Source: Pseudomonas fluorescens (lineage in GTDB: Bacteria > Pseudomonadota > Gammaproteobacteria > Pseudomonadales > Pseudomonadaceae). Taken from it: DNA of 64,000 nt. The stretch is taken from the NCBI RefSeq assembly GCF_019212185.1, contig NZ_CP078138.1:4260501-4324500 (forward strand), given 5' to 3'. Position 1 is the first letter of the stretch, and each line of letters opens with the position of its first letter. Below, piece after piece: positions 7,974 through 19,309 of the stretch. Position numbers and translations under genes: made by a program. Below the pieces are notes generated by a model. It made no database searches, was not told the origin of the DNA, and was given only the letters and a program-made list of their open reading frames with translations.

Positions 7974-9404
7974 TTACCACTGGCGTTTGTCGGGTCTTTC
8001 CAGGCCCAGCTTTTCGATGCGATAGCGCAACATGTCGCGACTCAACCCCAGCAGGCGTGCCGATTTGGTAACGTTCCAGTCGGTCTTGTCGAGCATCTTG
8101 CGCACCATGTCCCGCTCCACTTCCGGCAGGTTCATGCTGTCGCTGCCATTGAATGCCGGCCGCGGCTCGTTGAATGATGAGGACTCGAACTGGGGCAGGG
8201 ATTCTTCCACCAGGCTGTGGCAGACGTTCAACTGTGCCGCACCGACACTGTCGTGAGGCGCCAGCAGCACGGTCTGTTCCAGCATATTGCGCAACTCACG
8301 CACATTGCCCGGCCAACTGTAGCTGAGCAGCAGTTCTTCGGCCTGGGGGCTGAAATACAGGTTCGGCTTGCCGTAGCGCTTGCCGTGCAGGCTGAGGAAA
8401 TGCCGGGCCAGCAACAGCACGTCGTCGACCCGCGCATACAGACGCGGCACCTTGATCGAAATGATCCGCAGACGGAAGAACAGGTCCCGACGAAACTTGC
8501 CCTGTTGCACCATCTGTTCAAGGTTGCAATTGGTTGCGCTGATGATCCGCAGGTCGACCTTGCGCTCTTTCACCGAGCCGACGCGGCGGATGGTTCGGTC
8601 CTCGAGCAACTTGAGCAGCTTGGCCTGGAGCAGCAGGTCCATTTCCCCGACTTCATCGAGAAACAGGGTGCCGCCATCAGCCGCTTCCACCAGGCCCAGG
8701 CGGCGGTCCTTGGCATCAGTGAACGCGCCCTTTTCGTGACCGAACAATTCCGATTCCAGCAGATTGGACGGAATCGACGCACAGTTGAACTCGACGAACG
8801 GCCCTTTGCTGCGCGGACCGTCGAAATGCAGGGCTCGCGCCACCAGTTCTTTGCCGGTACCGGTCTCGCCTTCCACCAATACGGGTGGCAGGTCGGAGTT
8901 GGACATCCGGCGCTCGGCATCGAGCAACTGACAGATGGTATTTTTCAGCTCCAGCATCGGTCCGGACTCGCCGATCAGTGCCTGCACCCCGGATTTCTGC
9001 GCCTCGCGCTCCTGATAGAACGACAGCGTGCGTTCCATCCGCTCTGTCGCCAGCGCCTTGTCCAGCAACAACTTGAGCTCCGGCAACGCGACAGGCTTGG
9101 TCACGTAGTGAAACGCACCCTCCTTCATCGCCGTGACCGCGTCCTCGACGTTGCCATAACCGGTCATCATGATCACTTTCAGATCCGGCGCGCTGACGCG
9201 CAGCTTCTGGATCAGGTCGTGACCACTCATGCCCGGCAACGAGTTGTCCGTCAACACCGCATCGGGAGCGAAGGTACTCAATTGTTCCAGCGCCTCTTCG
9301 GCGCTGTGACAGACGGTCACCTCGAATCCCTTGCGCTCCAGATAGGTCTGGATGTTTTCGGCGAGCAACTCGTCGTCCTCAACCAGCAGTATGCTGTGCT
9401 CCAT
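7974..9404 (-). CDS. Sigma-54 response regulator (MnxR-like)
   Basis: 476 residues: receiver domain (1-120, acidic pair near 10, phospho-acceptor Asp near 52 in VLTDNSLPG, Lys near 104); AAA+ domain with Walker A GETGTGKE (near 178), GAFTDA loop (near 226) and Walker B GGTLFLDE; and a C-terminal Fis-type helix-turn-helix (TDWNVTKSARLLGLSRDML). It activates sigma-54 promoters. The loop is GAFTDA rather than the common GAFTGA, a variant known in some family members. The ATG overlaps the end of the upstream kinase gene by 26 bases, so the two are translationally coupled partners. With the two paralogous kinases it resembles MnxR of P. putida GB-1; orthology is inferred. Confidence 0.92.
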   Translation of the reverse strand: MEHSILLVEDDELLAENIQTYLERKGFEVTVCHSAEEALEQLSTFAPDAVLTDNSLPGMSGHDLIQKLRVSAPDLKVIMMTGYGNVEDAVTAMKEGAFHYVTKPVALPELKLLLDKALATERMERTLSFYQEREAQKSGVQALIGESGPMLELKNTICQLLDAERRMSNSDLPPVLVEGETGTGKELVARALHFDGPRSKGPFVEFNCASIPSNLLESELFGHEKGAFTDAKDRRLGLVEAADGGTLFLDEVGEMDLLLQAKLLKLLEDRTIRRVGSVKERKVDLRIISATNCNLEQMVQQGKFRRDLFFRLRIISIKVPRLYARVDDVLLLARHFLSLHGKRYGKPNLYFSPQAEELLLSYSWPGNVRELRNMLEQTVLLAPHDSVGAAQLNVCHSLVEESLPQFESSSFNEPRPAFNGSDSMNLPEVERDMVRKMLDKTDWNVTKSARLLGLSRDMLRYRIEKLGLERPDKRQW

Positions 9405-10866
9405 ATTCCCCTCCCGCAGCCACTTTAAAGGTCAGACATACACGGGTTCCTTCCTGCTCCTGGCTGGTCAGTTCGACCGAACCCTCAAAGCGCTCCATTA
9501 TTCGCTTGACCAACGCCAGGCCAACCCCGAGGCCGCCCTGTTTGGTGGTAAAAAAAGGTTTGAAAACCATCTGTTCCTGCTGCTTGCTCATGCCTTTGCC
9601 GGTGTCGGTGAGGGTCATCTGCAAGCGCCCGTCTTCTATCTGCGCGATATCGAGGCTGAGCACGCCGCCCTTGGGCATGGCCTCCAGGGCATTGGCGAAC
9701 AGGCTGTTGAGAATCTGCGTCAGCAGCACCCGCTGGCTGACCACTGACGGATAACTGCCCGGGGTAAAACGCACCTCGACATTCGAACGCTTGATCAGCG
9801 CATCGAAGGCACTCAGGGTGTCATCCAGGGCCAGCACCAGGTCGACGGCTTCGTGATCGTCATGCATTGGCCGCAGGGACACCAGCAGCTCGCGGACCCA
9901 ACGCGACATACGGTCGACCTGGCTGATGATGTCGCCAATGTTCTTCTGTGCCGGCGCACTGGCGACATCCTGGGCCAGTTCGGCGCTGGAGCGAATGGTC
10001 GCCAGCGGGTTGCGCAGGCTGTGAGCCACCGCCGAGGACATCTCCCCCAGCGCGACAAAGGTTTCGTTGGTCACCAATTGCTGTTGCTGGGTCTGCAGCA
10101 ACAGCGCGGCGCGGCGCACAATCCAGTACAGACCCAGATAAATCAGCAAGCCACCGAAAATCGTCGCCACCCAGATCGCGGTAAAGCCACGCCGGATGCG
10201 CTCCACCAGGTCGGCCGGTTCCTTGTAAATCTCGACCATGGCGATGACCTTGGTCTGGTCGGCGTTGAACATCGGGATGTAGTTTTCGATGAACAGGTAC
10301 TTGGGCTCGCGCAGCAGGCGTTGTTCCGGCTTTTCATCATCGATTTCGTGGTAACTGGAGGACACCGGCACCTTCATGGCGAAGGATTCGTCGAGTTCAT
10401 CATCGTCCTCAATGCGCACCCCGATCAGGTCCGGATTGGTTGACCAGACCACGGTGCGGTCCAGTGCATAGACGGTGGCCAGCAAAATATCCGGCAGGTG
10501 CTCGACATGATCGAGAAATTCGTTACGCGCCGCGGCCCGCGACAACGGGTCGACATCGGGATAGGCGTAGTCCTGGCGCGGGTCAAGCAACTCGCCCATG
10601 GCCCGGGCTTCGCTGATCGAGGCGTGACGCCGTTCGGCGGCGCCGATGGCCTGAATGAACTGGGCAGTGAGCAAGGCATCGCGCTCGATGCTTTCGGTGA
10701 CCACGAAGCGCGTCGAGACATACCCCAGGCCCAGCGCCACCGCGGCGATGATGAAAAAACTGGCGAGGGAAAACCAGCGCAGCAGATTGAACTGCCCGCC
10801 CCAGCCCTTGCGCTCGCCCGATGGAAAGGCTTGCTCAGGTATTTTTGTGGTTTCCAGCGTCTGCAT
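9379..10866 (-). CDS. Membrane sensor histidine kinase (MnxS-like, copy 1)
   Basis: 495 residues. A transmembrane helix at about 30-50, a periplasmic sensor region (55-235) and a second helix near 240-260 precede the dimerisation domain with the phospho-acceptor His in SSAVAHSLRNPLA (near 281) and the ATPase domain with N, G1 (LTDTGKGMS) and G2 (GGLGVGLALVKRI) boxes. The ATG at 10866 has AGGA about 9 bases upstream; an earlier TTG is less likely. Same operon as the SCO1-cytochrome gene and the regulator at 7974. Very similar to the kinase at 15029, especially around both membrane helices and the His box. Confidence 0.92.
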   Translation of the reverse strand: MQTLETTKIPEQAFPSGERKGWGGQFNLLRWFSLASFFIIAAVALGLGYVSTRFVVTESIERDALLTAQFIQAIGAAERRHASISEARAMGELLDPRQDYAYPDVDPLSRAAARNEFLDHVEHLPDILLATVYALDRTVVWSTNPDLIGVRIEDDDELDESFAMKVPVSSSYHEIDDEKPEQRLLREPKYLFIENYIPMFNADQTKVIAMVEIYKEPADLVERIRRGFTAIWVATIFGGLLIYLGLYWIVRRAALLLQTQQQQLVTNETFVALGEMSSAVAHSLRNPLATIRSSAELAQDVASAPAQKNIGDIISQVDRMSRWVRELLVSLRPMHDDHEAVDLVLALDDTLSAFDALIKRSNVEVRFTPGSYPSVVSQRVLLTQILNSLFANALEAMPKGGVLSLDIAQIEDGRLQMTLTDTGKGMSKQQEQMVFKPFFTTKQGGLGVGLALVKRIMERFEGSVELTSQEQEGTRVCLTFKVAAGGEYGAQHTAG

Positions 10867-10973
10867 AAGAGACGTTCCTGATTGCAATCCGGTTGTATAA
10901 CTATGCGGTTAATACATCACACCAGTGTAGAAGCCATTGGCCAAAACAGCAGACCAATGATGTTATTAAGCCG

Positions 10974-12029
10974 CTACTGCGTAAGACTGATCTCCGGTGG
11001 CATCGGCCCCGGTCGATGGCCGTGTTCCTCGCTGTTGACCACCGGTGTGCCGAGCGCTTGCTGGCGTTCGGTTTCGTCCTGGAGAAAACGCAGGATGGCC
11101 ACGGTCGCGTTGTCGTCCAGGCGCAGGTTGGGCATCGAGATGCGGTCATATTGCTCATACAATTTCAGTGCCAGCGGATCTTTCTCGGCGAGCATGCGGT
11201 CCGGTTCCTTGATCCAGCGCCGCAGCCAGACCGGATCGCGCTGCTGAGTCACACCGATCAGATCCGGGCCGATGTTGCGCATGCCGATCCCCTGGCCATC
11301 CTGCGGGCCGAGGCTGTGGCAGGAGGCGCAGCGCGTGCGGAACAGTTCCTCGCCATTGCTCGGCGGTCGCAGCACCGGCGCGTCGGCATAGCTTTCCTCG
11401 TTGCTAGCCTGCTTCCAGTTCTGCAAGGTATTGGCCAATTGATCGGCGAGAATCCATGGATTTTCGAAAGGCGAGGCCTTCATCCAGCGCCCGCTGGCCT
11501 GGTTGCCGACGATCAGGCTGAGGTTGTGGTCCTTGGTGCGGCCGTTGTCGACACCCTCGATGAACAGCCCCAGCTTGCGCCGCAGATCGGCGATTTCCTG
11601 GATGTCCCCGGTGAGAAATTGCCAGCCCGGGCCGACCTTGAATTTTTCCGCGTACTGCTTGAGCACGGCGGGCGTATCACTCAATGGGTCGATGCTGATG
11701 GAGTAGAAGAACACGTCCTTGCCGACCCGATCGCCTAACAGGTTCTGCACCTGGCGCAAGCGCGCGGTTTCCAGCGGGCAGGAATCCCCACAACCGGTGA
11801 AGATGAAGTTGATCACCACCACCTTGCCCTTGATCAGGTCATCGAAGAAACGCAAGTTCTGACCGTCCTGATTGGTCAGCACCGTATTGGGAAAATAGTC
11901 GGCGCCCCACGGCGTTGCAGTGGCTTCGGCCGGGGTCGCCTGCTCGCCGGCCCAAAGCCCCCCGCCACTCAACAGGCAGGCCACGGCGGTCAGGATCAAC
12001 AGACTCGTGCGGGGGCTTGGGCGTATCAT
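10974..12029 (-). CDS. SCO1/SenC domain fused to cytochrome c
   Basis: 351 residues. Signal peptide (about 1-27), then a thioredoxin-fold SCO1/SenC domain with the copper-binding pair in FTGCGDSCPLE (CxxxC, near 77 and 81) and the third ligand His in DHNLSLIVG (near 168). The C-terminal ~120 residues form a class I cytochrome c with CASCH (near 234) and a Met in SMPNLRL as axial ligand candidate. SCO1 proteins insert copper into or reduce thiols of copper enzymes, so the protein probably serves the multicopper oxidase encoded 18 bases upstream. The fused heme domain could move electrons from the oxidase. Confidence 0.92.
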   Translation of the reverse strand: MIRPSPRTSLLILTAVACLLSGGGLWAGEQATPAEATATPWGADYFPNTVLTNQDGQNLRFFDDLIKGKVVVINFIFTGCGDSCPLETARLRQVQNLLGDRVGKDVFFYSISIDPLSDTPAVLKQYAEKFKVGPGWQFLTGDIQEIADLRRKLGLFIEGVDNGRTKDHNLSLIVGNQASGRWMKASPFENPWILADQLANTLQNWKQASNEESYADAPVLRPPSNGEELFRTRCASCHSLGPQDGQGIGMRNIGPDLIGVTQQRDPVWLRRWIKEPDRMLAEKDPLALKLYEQYDRISMPNLRLDDNATVAILRFLQDETERQQALGTPVVNSEEHGHRPGPMPPEISLTQ

Positions 12030-12047
12030 GGTCGGCTCCTCGACAGG

Positions 12048-14855
<2,808 letters not shown>

Positions 14856-14895
14856 TGCCAACCACCTCGAGTTTTTTGGAGAGGTAATGGCTATG

Positions 14896-14911
14896 AGCAA
14901 TTACCTCGCCA
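14896..14911 (-). promoter_or_regulatory. Candidate sigma-54 promoter of the oxidase operon
   Basis: The minus strand reads TGGCGAGGTAATTGCT, with GG and GC dinucleotides spaced as in the -24/-12 consensus TGGCACG-N4-TTGCW. It ends about 41 bases before the ATG, leaving room for the ribosome binding site. A sigma-54 activator is encoded in the same operon, so positive autoregulation is likely. Confidence 0.7.
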
Positions 14912-14957
14912 CACTGGAGATGGCATCTCGCGAAAGTATTAACCCTTAAAAAAACAA

Positions 14958-14983
14958 GATGTTACAAAATATGTCAAAACATC
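14958..14983. promoter_or_regulatory. Inverted repeat upstream of the sigma-54 promoter
   Basis: GATGTT and AACATC arms separated by 14 AT-rich bases, centred about 85 bases upstream of the expected transcription start. The position suits an enhancer site for the response regulator at 7974, but the arms are short. Confidence 0.35.
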
Positions 14984-15028
14984 ACAGGTGGGAAAAACCG
15001 GGGAATGACACCCGCTTGCGGGGAAAGT

Positions 15029-16489
15029 TCACACCCGATCACCGGGGACAGCCTTGAAGTTCAAGCGCACCGAGGTGCCCTCGCCTTCGTGACTGTCGAG
15101 GCTCACGCTGCCAGAAAAACGCTCCATGATGCGTTTGACCAGCACCAGTCCCACCCCCAGCCCGCCTTGTTTGGTGGTGAAAAATGGACGAAAGGCCATG
15201 CTGCGCTGTTCCTCGTTCATGCCCTTGCCGGTATCGCTGATCACCACACTCACCCGCTGCCCTTCCTCCGCCTGCACACTGATGCCAAGCGTGCCATCAC
15301 GGCCCATGGCTTCCAGCGCATTGGCGATCAGGCTGTTGAGTATTTGCGTGAGTTGCACCTGCTGACTGAGGACCATGGGGGTGATCTGCGGAGTGAACAG
15401 CACCTGGGTTCGGGACCGGGTGATCTGCTGTTCGAACGCCGCCAGGCTGTCCTGGATAGTCGCCACCAGATTCACCGCCTCGGCATCGTCGGTCAGCGGG
15501 CGCAGGGACTGCAGCAGCTCGCGCACCCACTTCGACATGCGATCGACCTGGGCAATGATGTCGTTGATATTTTTATGTGCCGCCCCGTCGTCGAACTCCA
15601 GCGCCAGTTCGGCACTGGAGCGAATGGTCGCCAACGGGTTGCGCAGGCTGTGGGCCACCGCCGAGGACATTTCCCCCAGCGCCACAAAGGTTTCGTTGGT
15701 CACCAACTGGCGCTGCTGTTGCGCCAGCAGCATGGCCGCGCGCCGCACGATCCAGTACAGGCCGAGGTAGATCAGCCCGCCCCCCAGCGCGGTGGCCAGC
15801 CAGATCATCACCAACCCGCGCTCGATCCGATTGATCAGGTCCTTGGGTTCCTTATAGATCTCGACCATCGCCGAGACGCTCTTGCCATCGACATCGAACA
15901 GCGGGATGTAATTTTCGATGAACAGAAAATCCGGCGGATTGAGGAATTTCTGCTCCAGGCGCGTGCGATCCACGTCGTGATAACTGGCCGAGACCGGCAC
16001 CTTGTTATCGAAGGCGTAGTCGAGGTCTTCATCGGTATGAATCCGCGTGCCGATCAGCTCCGGATTGGTCGACCAGATCACCGTGCGATCGGGGGCGTAA
16101 ATGTTCGCCAGCAGCACATCGGGCAAGTGCGCGACATGATCGAGGAATTCGCCCCTGGCCGCGGCACGGGCCAATGGATCAACGTCGGGAAATTGATGGT
16201 CCTGACGCGGGTCGAGCAATTCACCCATGGTCCGCACGTTGGCAATCGACACATGCCGCACTTCGGCCGAAGCAATCGCCTGAATGAATTGCGCGGTCAG
16301 CAGTGCATCGCGCTGGACGCTTTCGGTGATCACAAAACGCGTGGAAACCGCACCGAGGCCAACCGCCACGGTTCCGATGATTCCCAGGCTGACGAAGGAG
16401 AACCACCGCAACAGATTGAAGGTCACCTGTGGCGACCCCGAGGCGGCGTCCTGGTTTTTTTGCCGGCCGAGTTTTATGGGCATATTCAT
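15029..16489 (-). CDS. Membrane sensor histidine kinase (MnxS-like, copy 2)
   Basis: 486 residues, same layout as the kinase at 9379: helix near 28-48, periplasmic sensor region, second helix near 225-245, His box SSAVAHSLRNPLA (His near 278) and ATPase domain with ISDTGKGMN and GGLGVGLVLVKRI. No receiver gene of its own adjoins it, so it probably shares the regulator at 7974. Transcribed toward the oxidase operon but separated from it by 173 bases carrying that operon's own promoter. Two such kinases with one regulator match the MnxS1/MnxS2/MnxR scheme. Start could also be the ATG two codons in. Confidence 0.9.
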   Translation of the reverse strand: MNMPIKLGRQKNQDAASGSPQVTFNLLRWFSFVSLGIIGTVAVGLGAVSTRFVITESVQRDALLTAQFIQAIASAEVRHVSIANVRTMGELLDPRQDHQFPDVDPLARAAARGEFLDHVAHLPDVLLANIYAPDRTVIWSTNPELIGTRIHTDEDLDYAFDNKVPVSASYHDVDRTRLEQKFLNPPDFLFIENYIPLFDVDGKSVSAMVEIYKEPKDLINRIERGLVMIWLATALGGGLIYLGLYWIVRRAAMLLAQQQRQLVTNETFVALGEMSSAVAHSLRNPLATIRSSAELALEFDDGAAHKNINDIIAQVDRMSKWVRELLQSLRPLTDDAEAVNLVATIQDSLAAFEQQITRSRTQVLFTPQITPMVLSQQVQLTQILNSLIANALEAMGRDGTLGISVQAEEGQRVSVVISDTGKGMNEEQRSMAFRPFFTTKQGGLGVGLVLVKRIMERFSGSVSLDSHEGEGTSVRLNFKAVPGDRV

Positions 16490-16571
16490 CCAGTTGGCTT
16501 CCGGCTCCGGGCTCCGGCACCCGTATATGGGTTATAGCGCACTGCCATGTTTTTGCTCGGTGGCGGGCGAT

Positions 16572-16586
16572 GTTTAGCCGCTAAAC
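16572..16586. promoter_or_regulatory. Perfect palindrome, possible activator site
   Basis: GTTTAGC-C-GCTAAAC, about 160 bases before the expected start of the curli transcript, in the region between the divergent kinase and curli genes. An activator site is a reasonable guess; no match to the inverted repeat at 14958 was seen. Confidence 0.4.
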
Positions 16587-16713
16587 CACCCACCCCCCGC
16601 ATCCCCGCCCCCCCAAACCTGGGGGTAAACGCCCTCCCCGCTTGACCACCGGACACCCCAATCTTTCGCTTAAACCGCTCTGGCACGGTCATCACAGGGC
16701 TTTTTCAGGCTGT

Positions 16714-16729
16714 TGGCATGGGAGTTGCC
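16714..16729 (+). promoter_or_regulatory. Candidate sigma-54 promoter of the curli genes
   Basis: TGGCATGGGAGTTGCC: very good match to the -24/-12 consensus, with GG and GC correctly spaced. It lies about 88 bases before the csgB ATG. Confidence 0.75.
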
Positions 16730-16816
16730 GAAGACCCTGTAACTCGAACTGAGCCACTGAGTCCATCCCCACCGGTTTGCCGCCGGTGGATCTGGCCAGG
16801 TCTCCAGGAGCTTGCC

Positions 16817-17284
16817 ATGAAACCGTTGACCCTCACCGCGCTCTGCCTGTCGTTGCTCCTGAACCTGCCGGGTTCAGGAGCATGGGCCGACGACCTGATG
16901 GACAACGACGACCTGGCAGCCGCCACCGATCTGGGTGAACTGCCACCACCGGTTGGCCAGCAAGCGCTGATCAACCAGAACGGCATGAGCAACCAGGCCG
17001 GCATTCAACAGAGCGGCCAGTCACTGCTGGGCAACATCGTCCAGTCGGGAAGTAATCAGGAGGCCTGGATTCTGCAGCAGGGCAACGACCTGATGGCCTT
17101 GATTACGCAACAGGGCTACGGCAACGCGGCCTCGATCACCCAGACCGGCAGCAGCAACCGGGCACAGATTTCACAAAACGGTAGCAACAACAACGCAAGC
17201 ATCGATCAGGCCGGTACGGGGCTGCAAAGCGCCGTGACGCAGTCGGGCAACGGTATGAGCGTTTCGGTTCAGCAGTATCGCTAG
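16817..17284 (+). CDS. csgB: Curli minor subunit (nucleator), CsgB-like
   Basis: 155 residues. Signal peptide MKPLTLTALCLSLLLNLPG... ending near AWADD, then about five curlin repeats with regularly spaced Gln-x-Gly-x-x-Asn patterns (for example ASITQTGSSNRAQISQNGSNN) and the final SVQQYR. In E. coli, CsgB on the outer surface nucleates polymerisation of CsgA; the length and the C-terminal end fit CsgB. AGGAG precedes the chosen ATG; a longer frame from 16718 would start inside the promoter. Operon with the next gene, 31 bases on. Confidence 0.85.
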   Translation: MKPLTLTALCLSLLLNLPGSGAWADDLMDNDDLAAATDLGELPPPVGQQALINQNGMSNQAGIQQSGQSLLGNIVQSGSNQEAWILQQGNDLMALITQQGYGNAASITQTGSSNRAQISQNGSNNNASIDQAGTGLQSAVTQSGNGMSVSVQQYR

Positions 17285-17315
17285 ACCAGGCACCAATCCC
17301 TTAGGAGGTAATACC

Positions 17316-18767
17316 ATGTTCTCTTTGAAACCCCTCAGCGCCGCGATTCTGATCGTCCTCAGCGCCCAGGCAATGGCCGCCAACAGCATTTCCAACCAGA
17401 CTCAGGACGGTACGGAAAACATCGCCGATGTCCTGCAGATCCAGGCTTCGGCCAGCACCACCACCCAGAACCAGACCGGCACGGGCAACGATGTGGCCGC
17501 CAAGCAGCAACTGGCCAGCAGTACCATCGAGCAAACCCAGAACGGCGACTACAACGCCAGCTATGCCGAACAGATCGACGACAACAACAGCACCATCAGC
17601 GTGACCCAGGAAGGCAGCTTCAACTCCGCCCATGCCAGCCAGTCAATCGGCGGCGGGGGCAACGAAGCCGTGCAGGAACAGAACGGCAGCGGCAACCTCT
17701 CGTTCGTCTATCAGGAACGTCAATCGGACAGCAAGGGCACGACCCAGCAGCTCGGCGACTATAACGAAGCGAATATCGAACAGCTGGAGGACGGCGGCGC
17801 CCGGAACAGTGCCCTGGTGATCCAGACCGGTAACGGCAACTATGGCACCAGCGAGCACATCAATCACCAGGACGGCCAGATCGAGATCCGTCAGACCGGC
17901 GATAACAACTATGCCTACAGCGACCAGCGCTATGGCAGCGGCAGCAAATCGAACGTCAACCAGAACGGTGAGGGTCACGGCGTTGAAGTCTGGCAAGAGG
18001 GGCAGACCAACAGCCAGTCCACGATCAATCAATACGGCGTCGCCAACGAAACCGGGATCGACCAGAGCTTTGGTGAAAACAACACCGCCCTGGTGGGCCA
18101 ATCCGGTGACACCAACGCCGTGTATGCCGACCAGTACGAGGCCAACCAGGCGAAACTGTCGATCTACCAGGATGGCACCTCCAACCTGCATTACACCTAC
18201 CAGACCGGTGACAACCAGACCCTCAACGTGTCGTCCGTGGGCCAGGACAACAAGGTCTACGCCAGCAACTGGAAAGGCCCGCAGTTGGGTGGCCAGTTCG
18301 GCAGCAACCAAACGGCCAATATCAATCAATCGGGTAACGGCAACACCGCCAACTTCACCCAGAAAGACAGCGGCCATGTGCTGAACCTGAACCAGCATCT
18401 GGACGGCAACACCGCCACCGTGGTCCAGGCCGATACCAACAACGAACTGTGGTTCGACCAGAACGGCACCGACAACATCCTCATCGCCGACCAGCGCGGC
18501 ACCGGCAACCTGGCGCAAGGCACCACCGAAGGTACCCGCAACAAAGTCGAGCTCGACCAGTCGGGCGGCGACAACCAGGCCTACACCACCCAGCTGTACG
18601 GTGAAGACAACACCATCACCATCACCCAGACCGACAACCTCAACCTGGCCTACGTGACCCAGGGCGGCAACAACAACAGCGCCACCATCAACCAGAGCGG
18701 CAATTCGCAATACAGCAACGTGCAACAGACCGGCGACGGCAACAAAGCCAATGTGGTGCAACAGTAA
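17316..18767 (+). CDS. csgA: Large curlin amyloid subunit, CsgA-like
   Basis: 483 residues behind a near-perfect AGGAGGT. Signal peptide MFSLKPLSAAILIVLSAQAMA. The whole mature chain is made of roughly 20 curlin units of about 20-24 residues with Gln and Asn at the inward positions (such as VNQNGEGHGVEVWQEGQTN and ITITQTDNLNLAYVTQGGNNN), ending in NVVQQ. E. coli CsgA is about 150 residues with five units, so this is a much longer fibre subunit. The export and chaperone genes csgE, csgF and csgG are not in the window and must be elsewhere for it to be secreted. Confidence 0.85.
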   Translation: MFSLKPLSAAILIVLSAQAMAANSISNQTQDGTENIADVLQIQASASTTTQNQTGTGNDVAAKQQLASSTIEQTQNGDYNASYAEQIDDNNSTISVTQEGSFNSAHASQSIGGGGNEAVQEQNGSGNLSFVYQERQSDSKGTTQQLGDYNEANIEQLEDGGARNSALVIQTGNGNYGTSEHINHQDGQIEIRQTGDNNYAYSDQRYGSGSKSNVNQNGEGHGVEVWQEGQTNSQSTINQYGVANETGIDQSFGENNTALVGQSGDTNAVYADQYEANQAKLSIYQDGTSNLHYTYQTGDNQTLNVSSVGQDNKVYASNWKGPQLGGQFGSNQTANINQSGNGNTANFTQKDSGHVLNLNQHLDGNTATVVQADTNNELWFDQNGTDNILIADQRGTGNLAQGTTEGTRNKVELDQSGGDNQAYTTQLYGEDNTITITQTDNLNLAYVTQGGNNNSATINQSGNSQYSNVQQTGDGNKANVVQQ

Positions 18768-18806
18768 GGAGGAGGATGCTTGCGTTGCATCGAAGGGTTG
18801 AAACGG

Positions 18807-18847
18807 AAAAACCTGCGAGGGGGGAGCTTCGCAGGTTTTTTTGTTTT
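18807..18847 (+). terminator. Rho-independent terminator of csgBA
   Basis: Stem AAAAACCTGCGA / TCGCAGGTTTTT around a G-rich loop, followed by TTTGTTTTTG on the plus strand, 40 bases after csgA. Confidence 0.9.
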
Positions 18848-18851
18848 TGTT

Positions 18852-19285
18852 TTAGCCGGACTTGCGTTTCTTCATCGGCGGTTTGGTCTTCGCCACCTCC
18901 TGCAAAAACACCTCAGTCGGCAATTCAAACCCGCGTAGCTTGAGCAACTCCAGCGGCCCGGTACCCAGTTCGGTGCGTAAATTCCACCTGGGCCACCAAC
19001 TTCGGATCGGTCTCGAGGCGCCACTCCGGATGGGCTGGCAGTTGCTCGGCGTAGAACTTCCAGAGCTCGGGCGTCAGCGCTTGCCAGAGGCCGGTCGAGA
19101 TGCCGTCGCGCTCGGTTTCGGCGGCAATGAGGGTCTTGGCGAGAAAGGCGCTTAAGCCTTGAGCTGATCGTAGGCCTGGGCCGAGAGTCTGGTGCGTTAC
19201 GGGCTGTCAGCCGGCAGCTTGATCAGGCGATTCAGCGCGGCTTGCAGGTTGGCCGCCGCCGGGTCGCCCTGCTCCGCCGTTTATT
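18852..19285 (-). pseudogene. Degraded gene of unknown function
   Basis: Minus-strand reading gives convincing protein-like stretches in different frames: LQAALNRLIKLPADSP then a stop; RTRLSAQAYDQLKA then a stop; FLAKTLIAAETERDGISTGL in a shifted frame; and, after another shift, RTELGTGPLELLKLRGFELP ending in MKKRKSG. At least two frameshifts and two stops separate them. I do not recognise the family. Sequencing error is possible but several lesions within 430 bases favour a pseudogene. Confidence 0.55.
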
Positions 19286-19309
19286 GGCGGCACACCTCGG
19301 ACGCCACTC

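Noticed and set aside
15005..16537. 510-codon frame opposite the second kinase gene
   Set aside because: Same explanation: antisense of a conserved histidine kinase, with no family features.
16610..16625. CCCCCA / TGGGGG inverted repeat upstream of csgB
   Set aside because: Short and G/C-only in a C-rich stretch; not distinguishable from chance.
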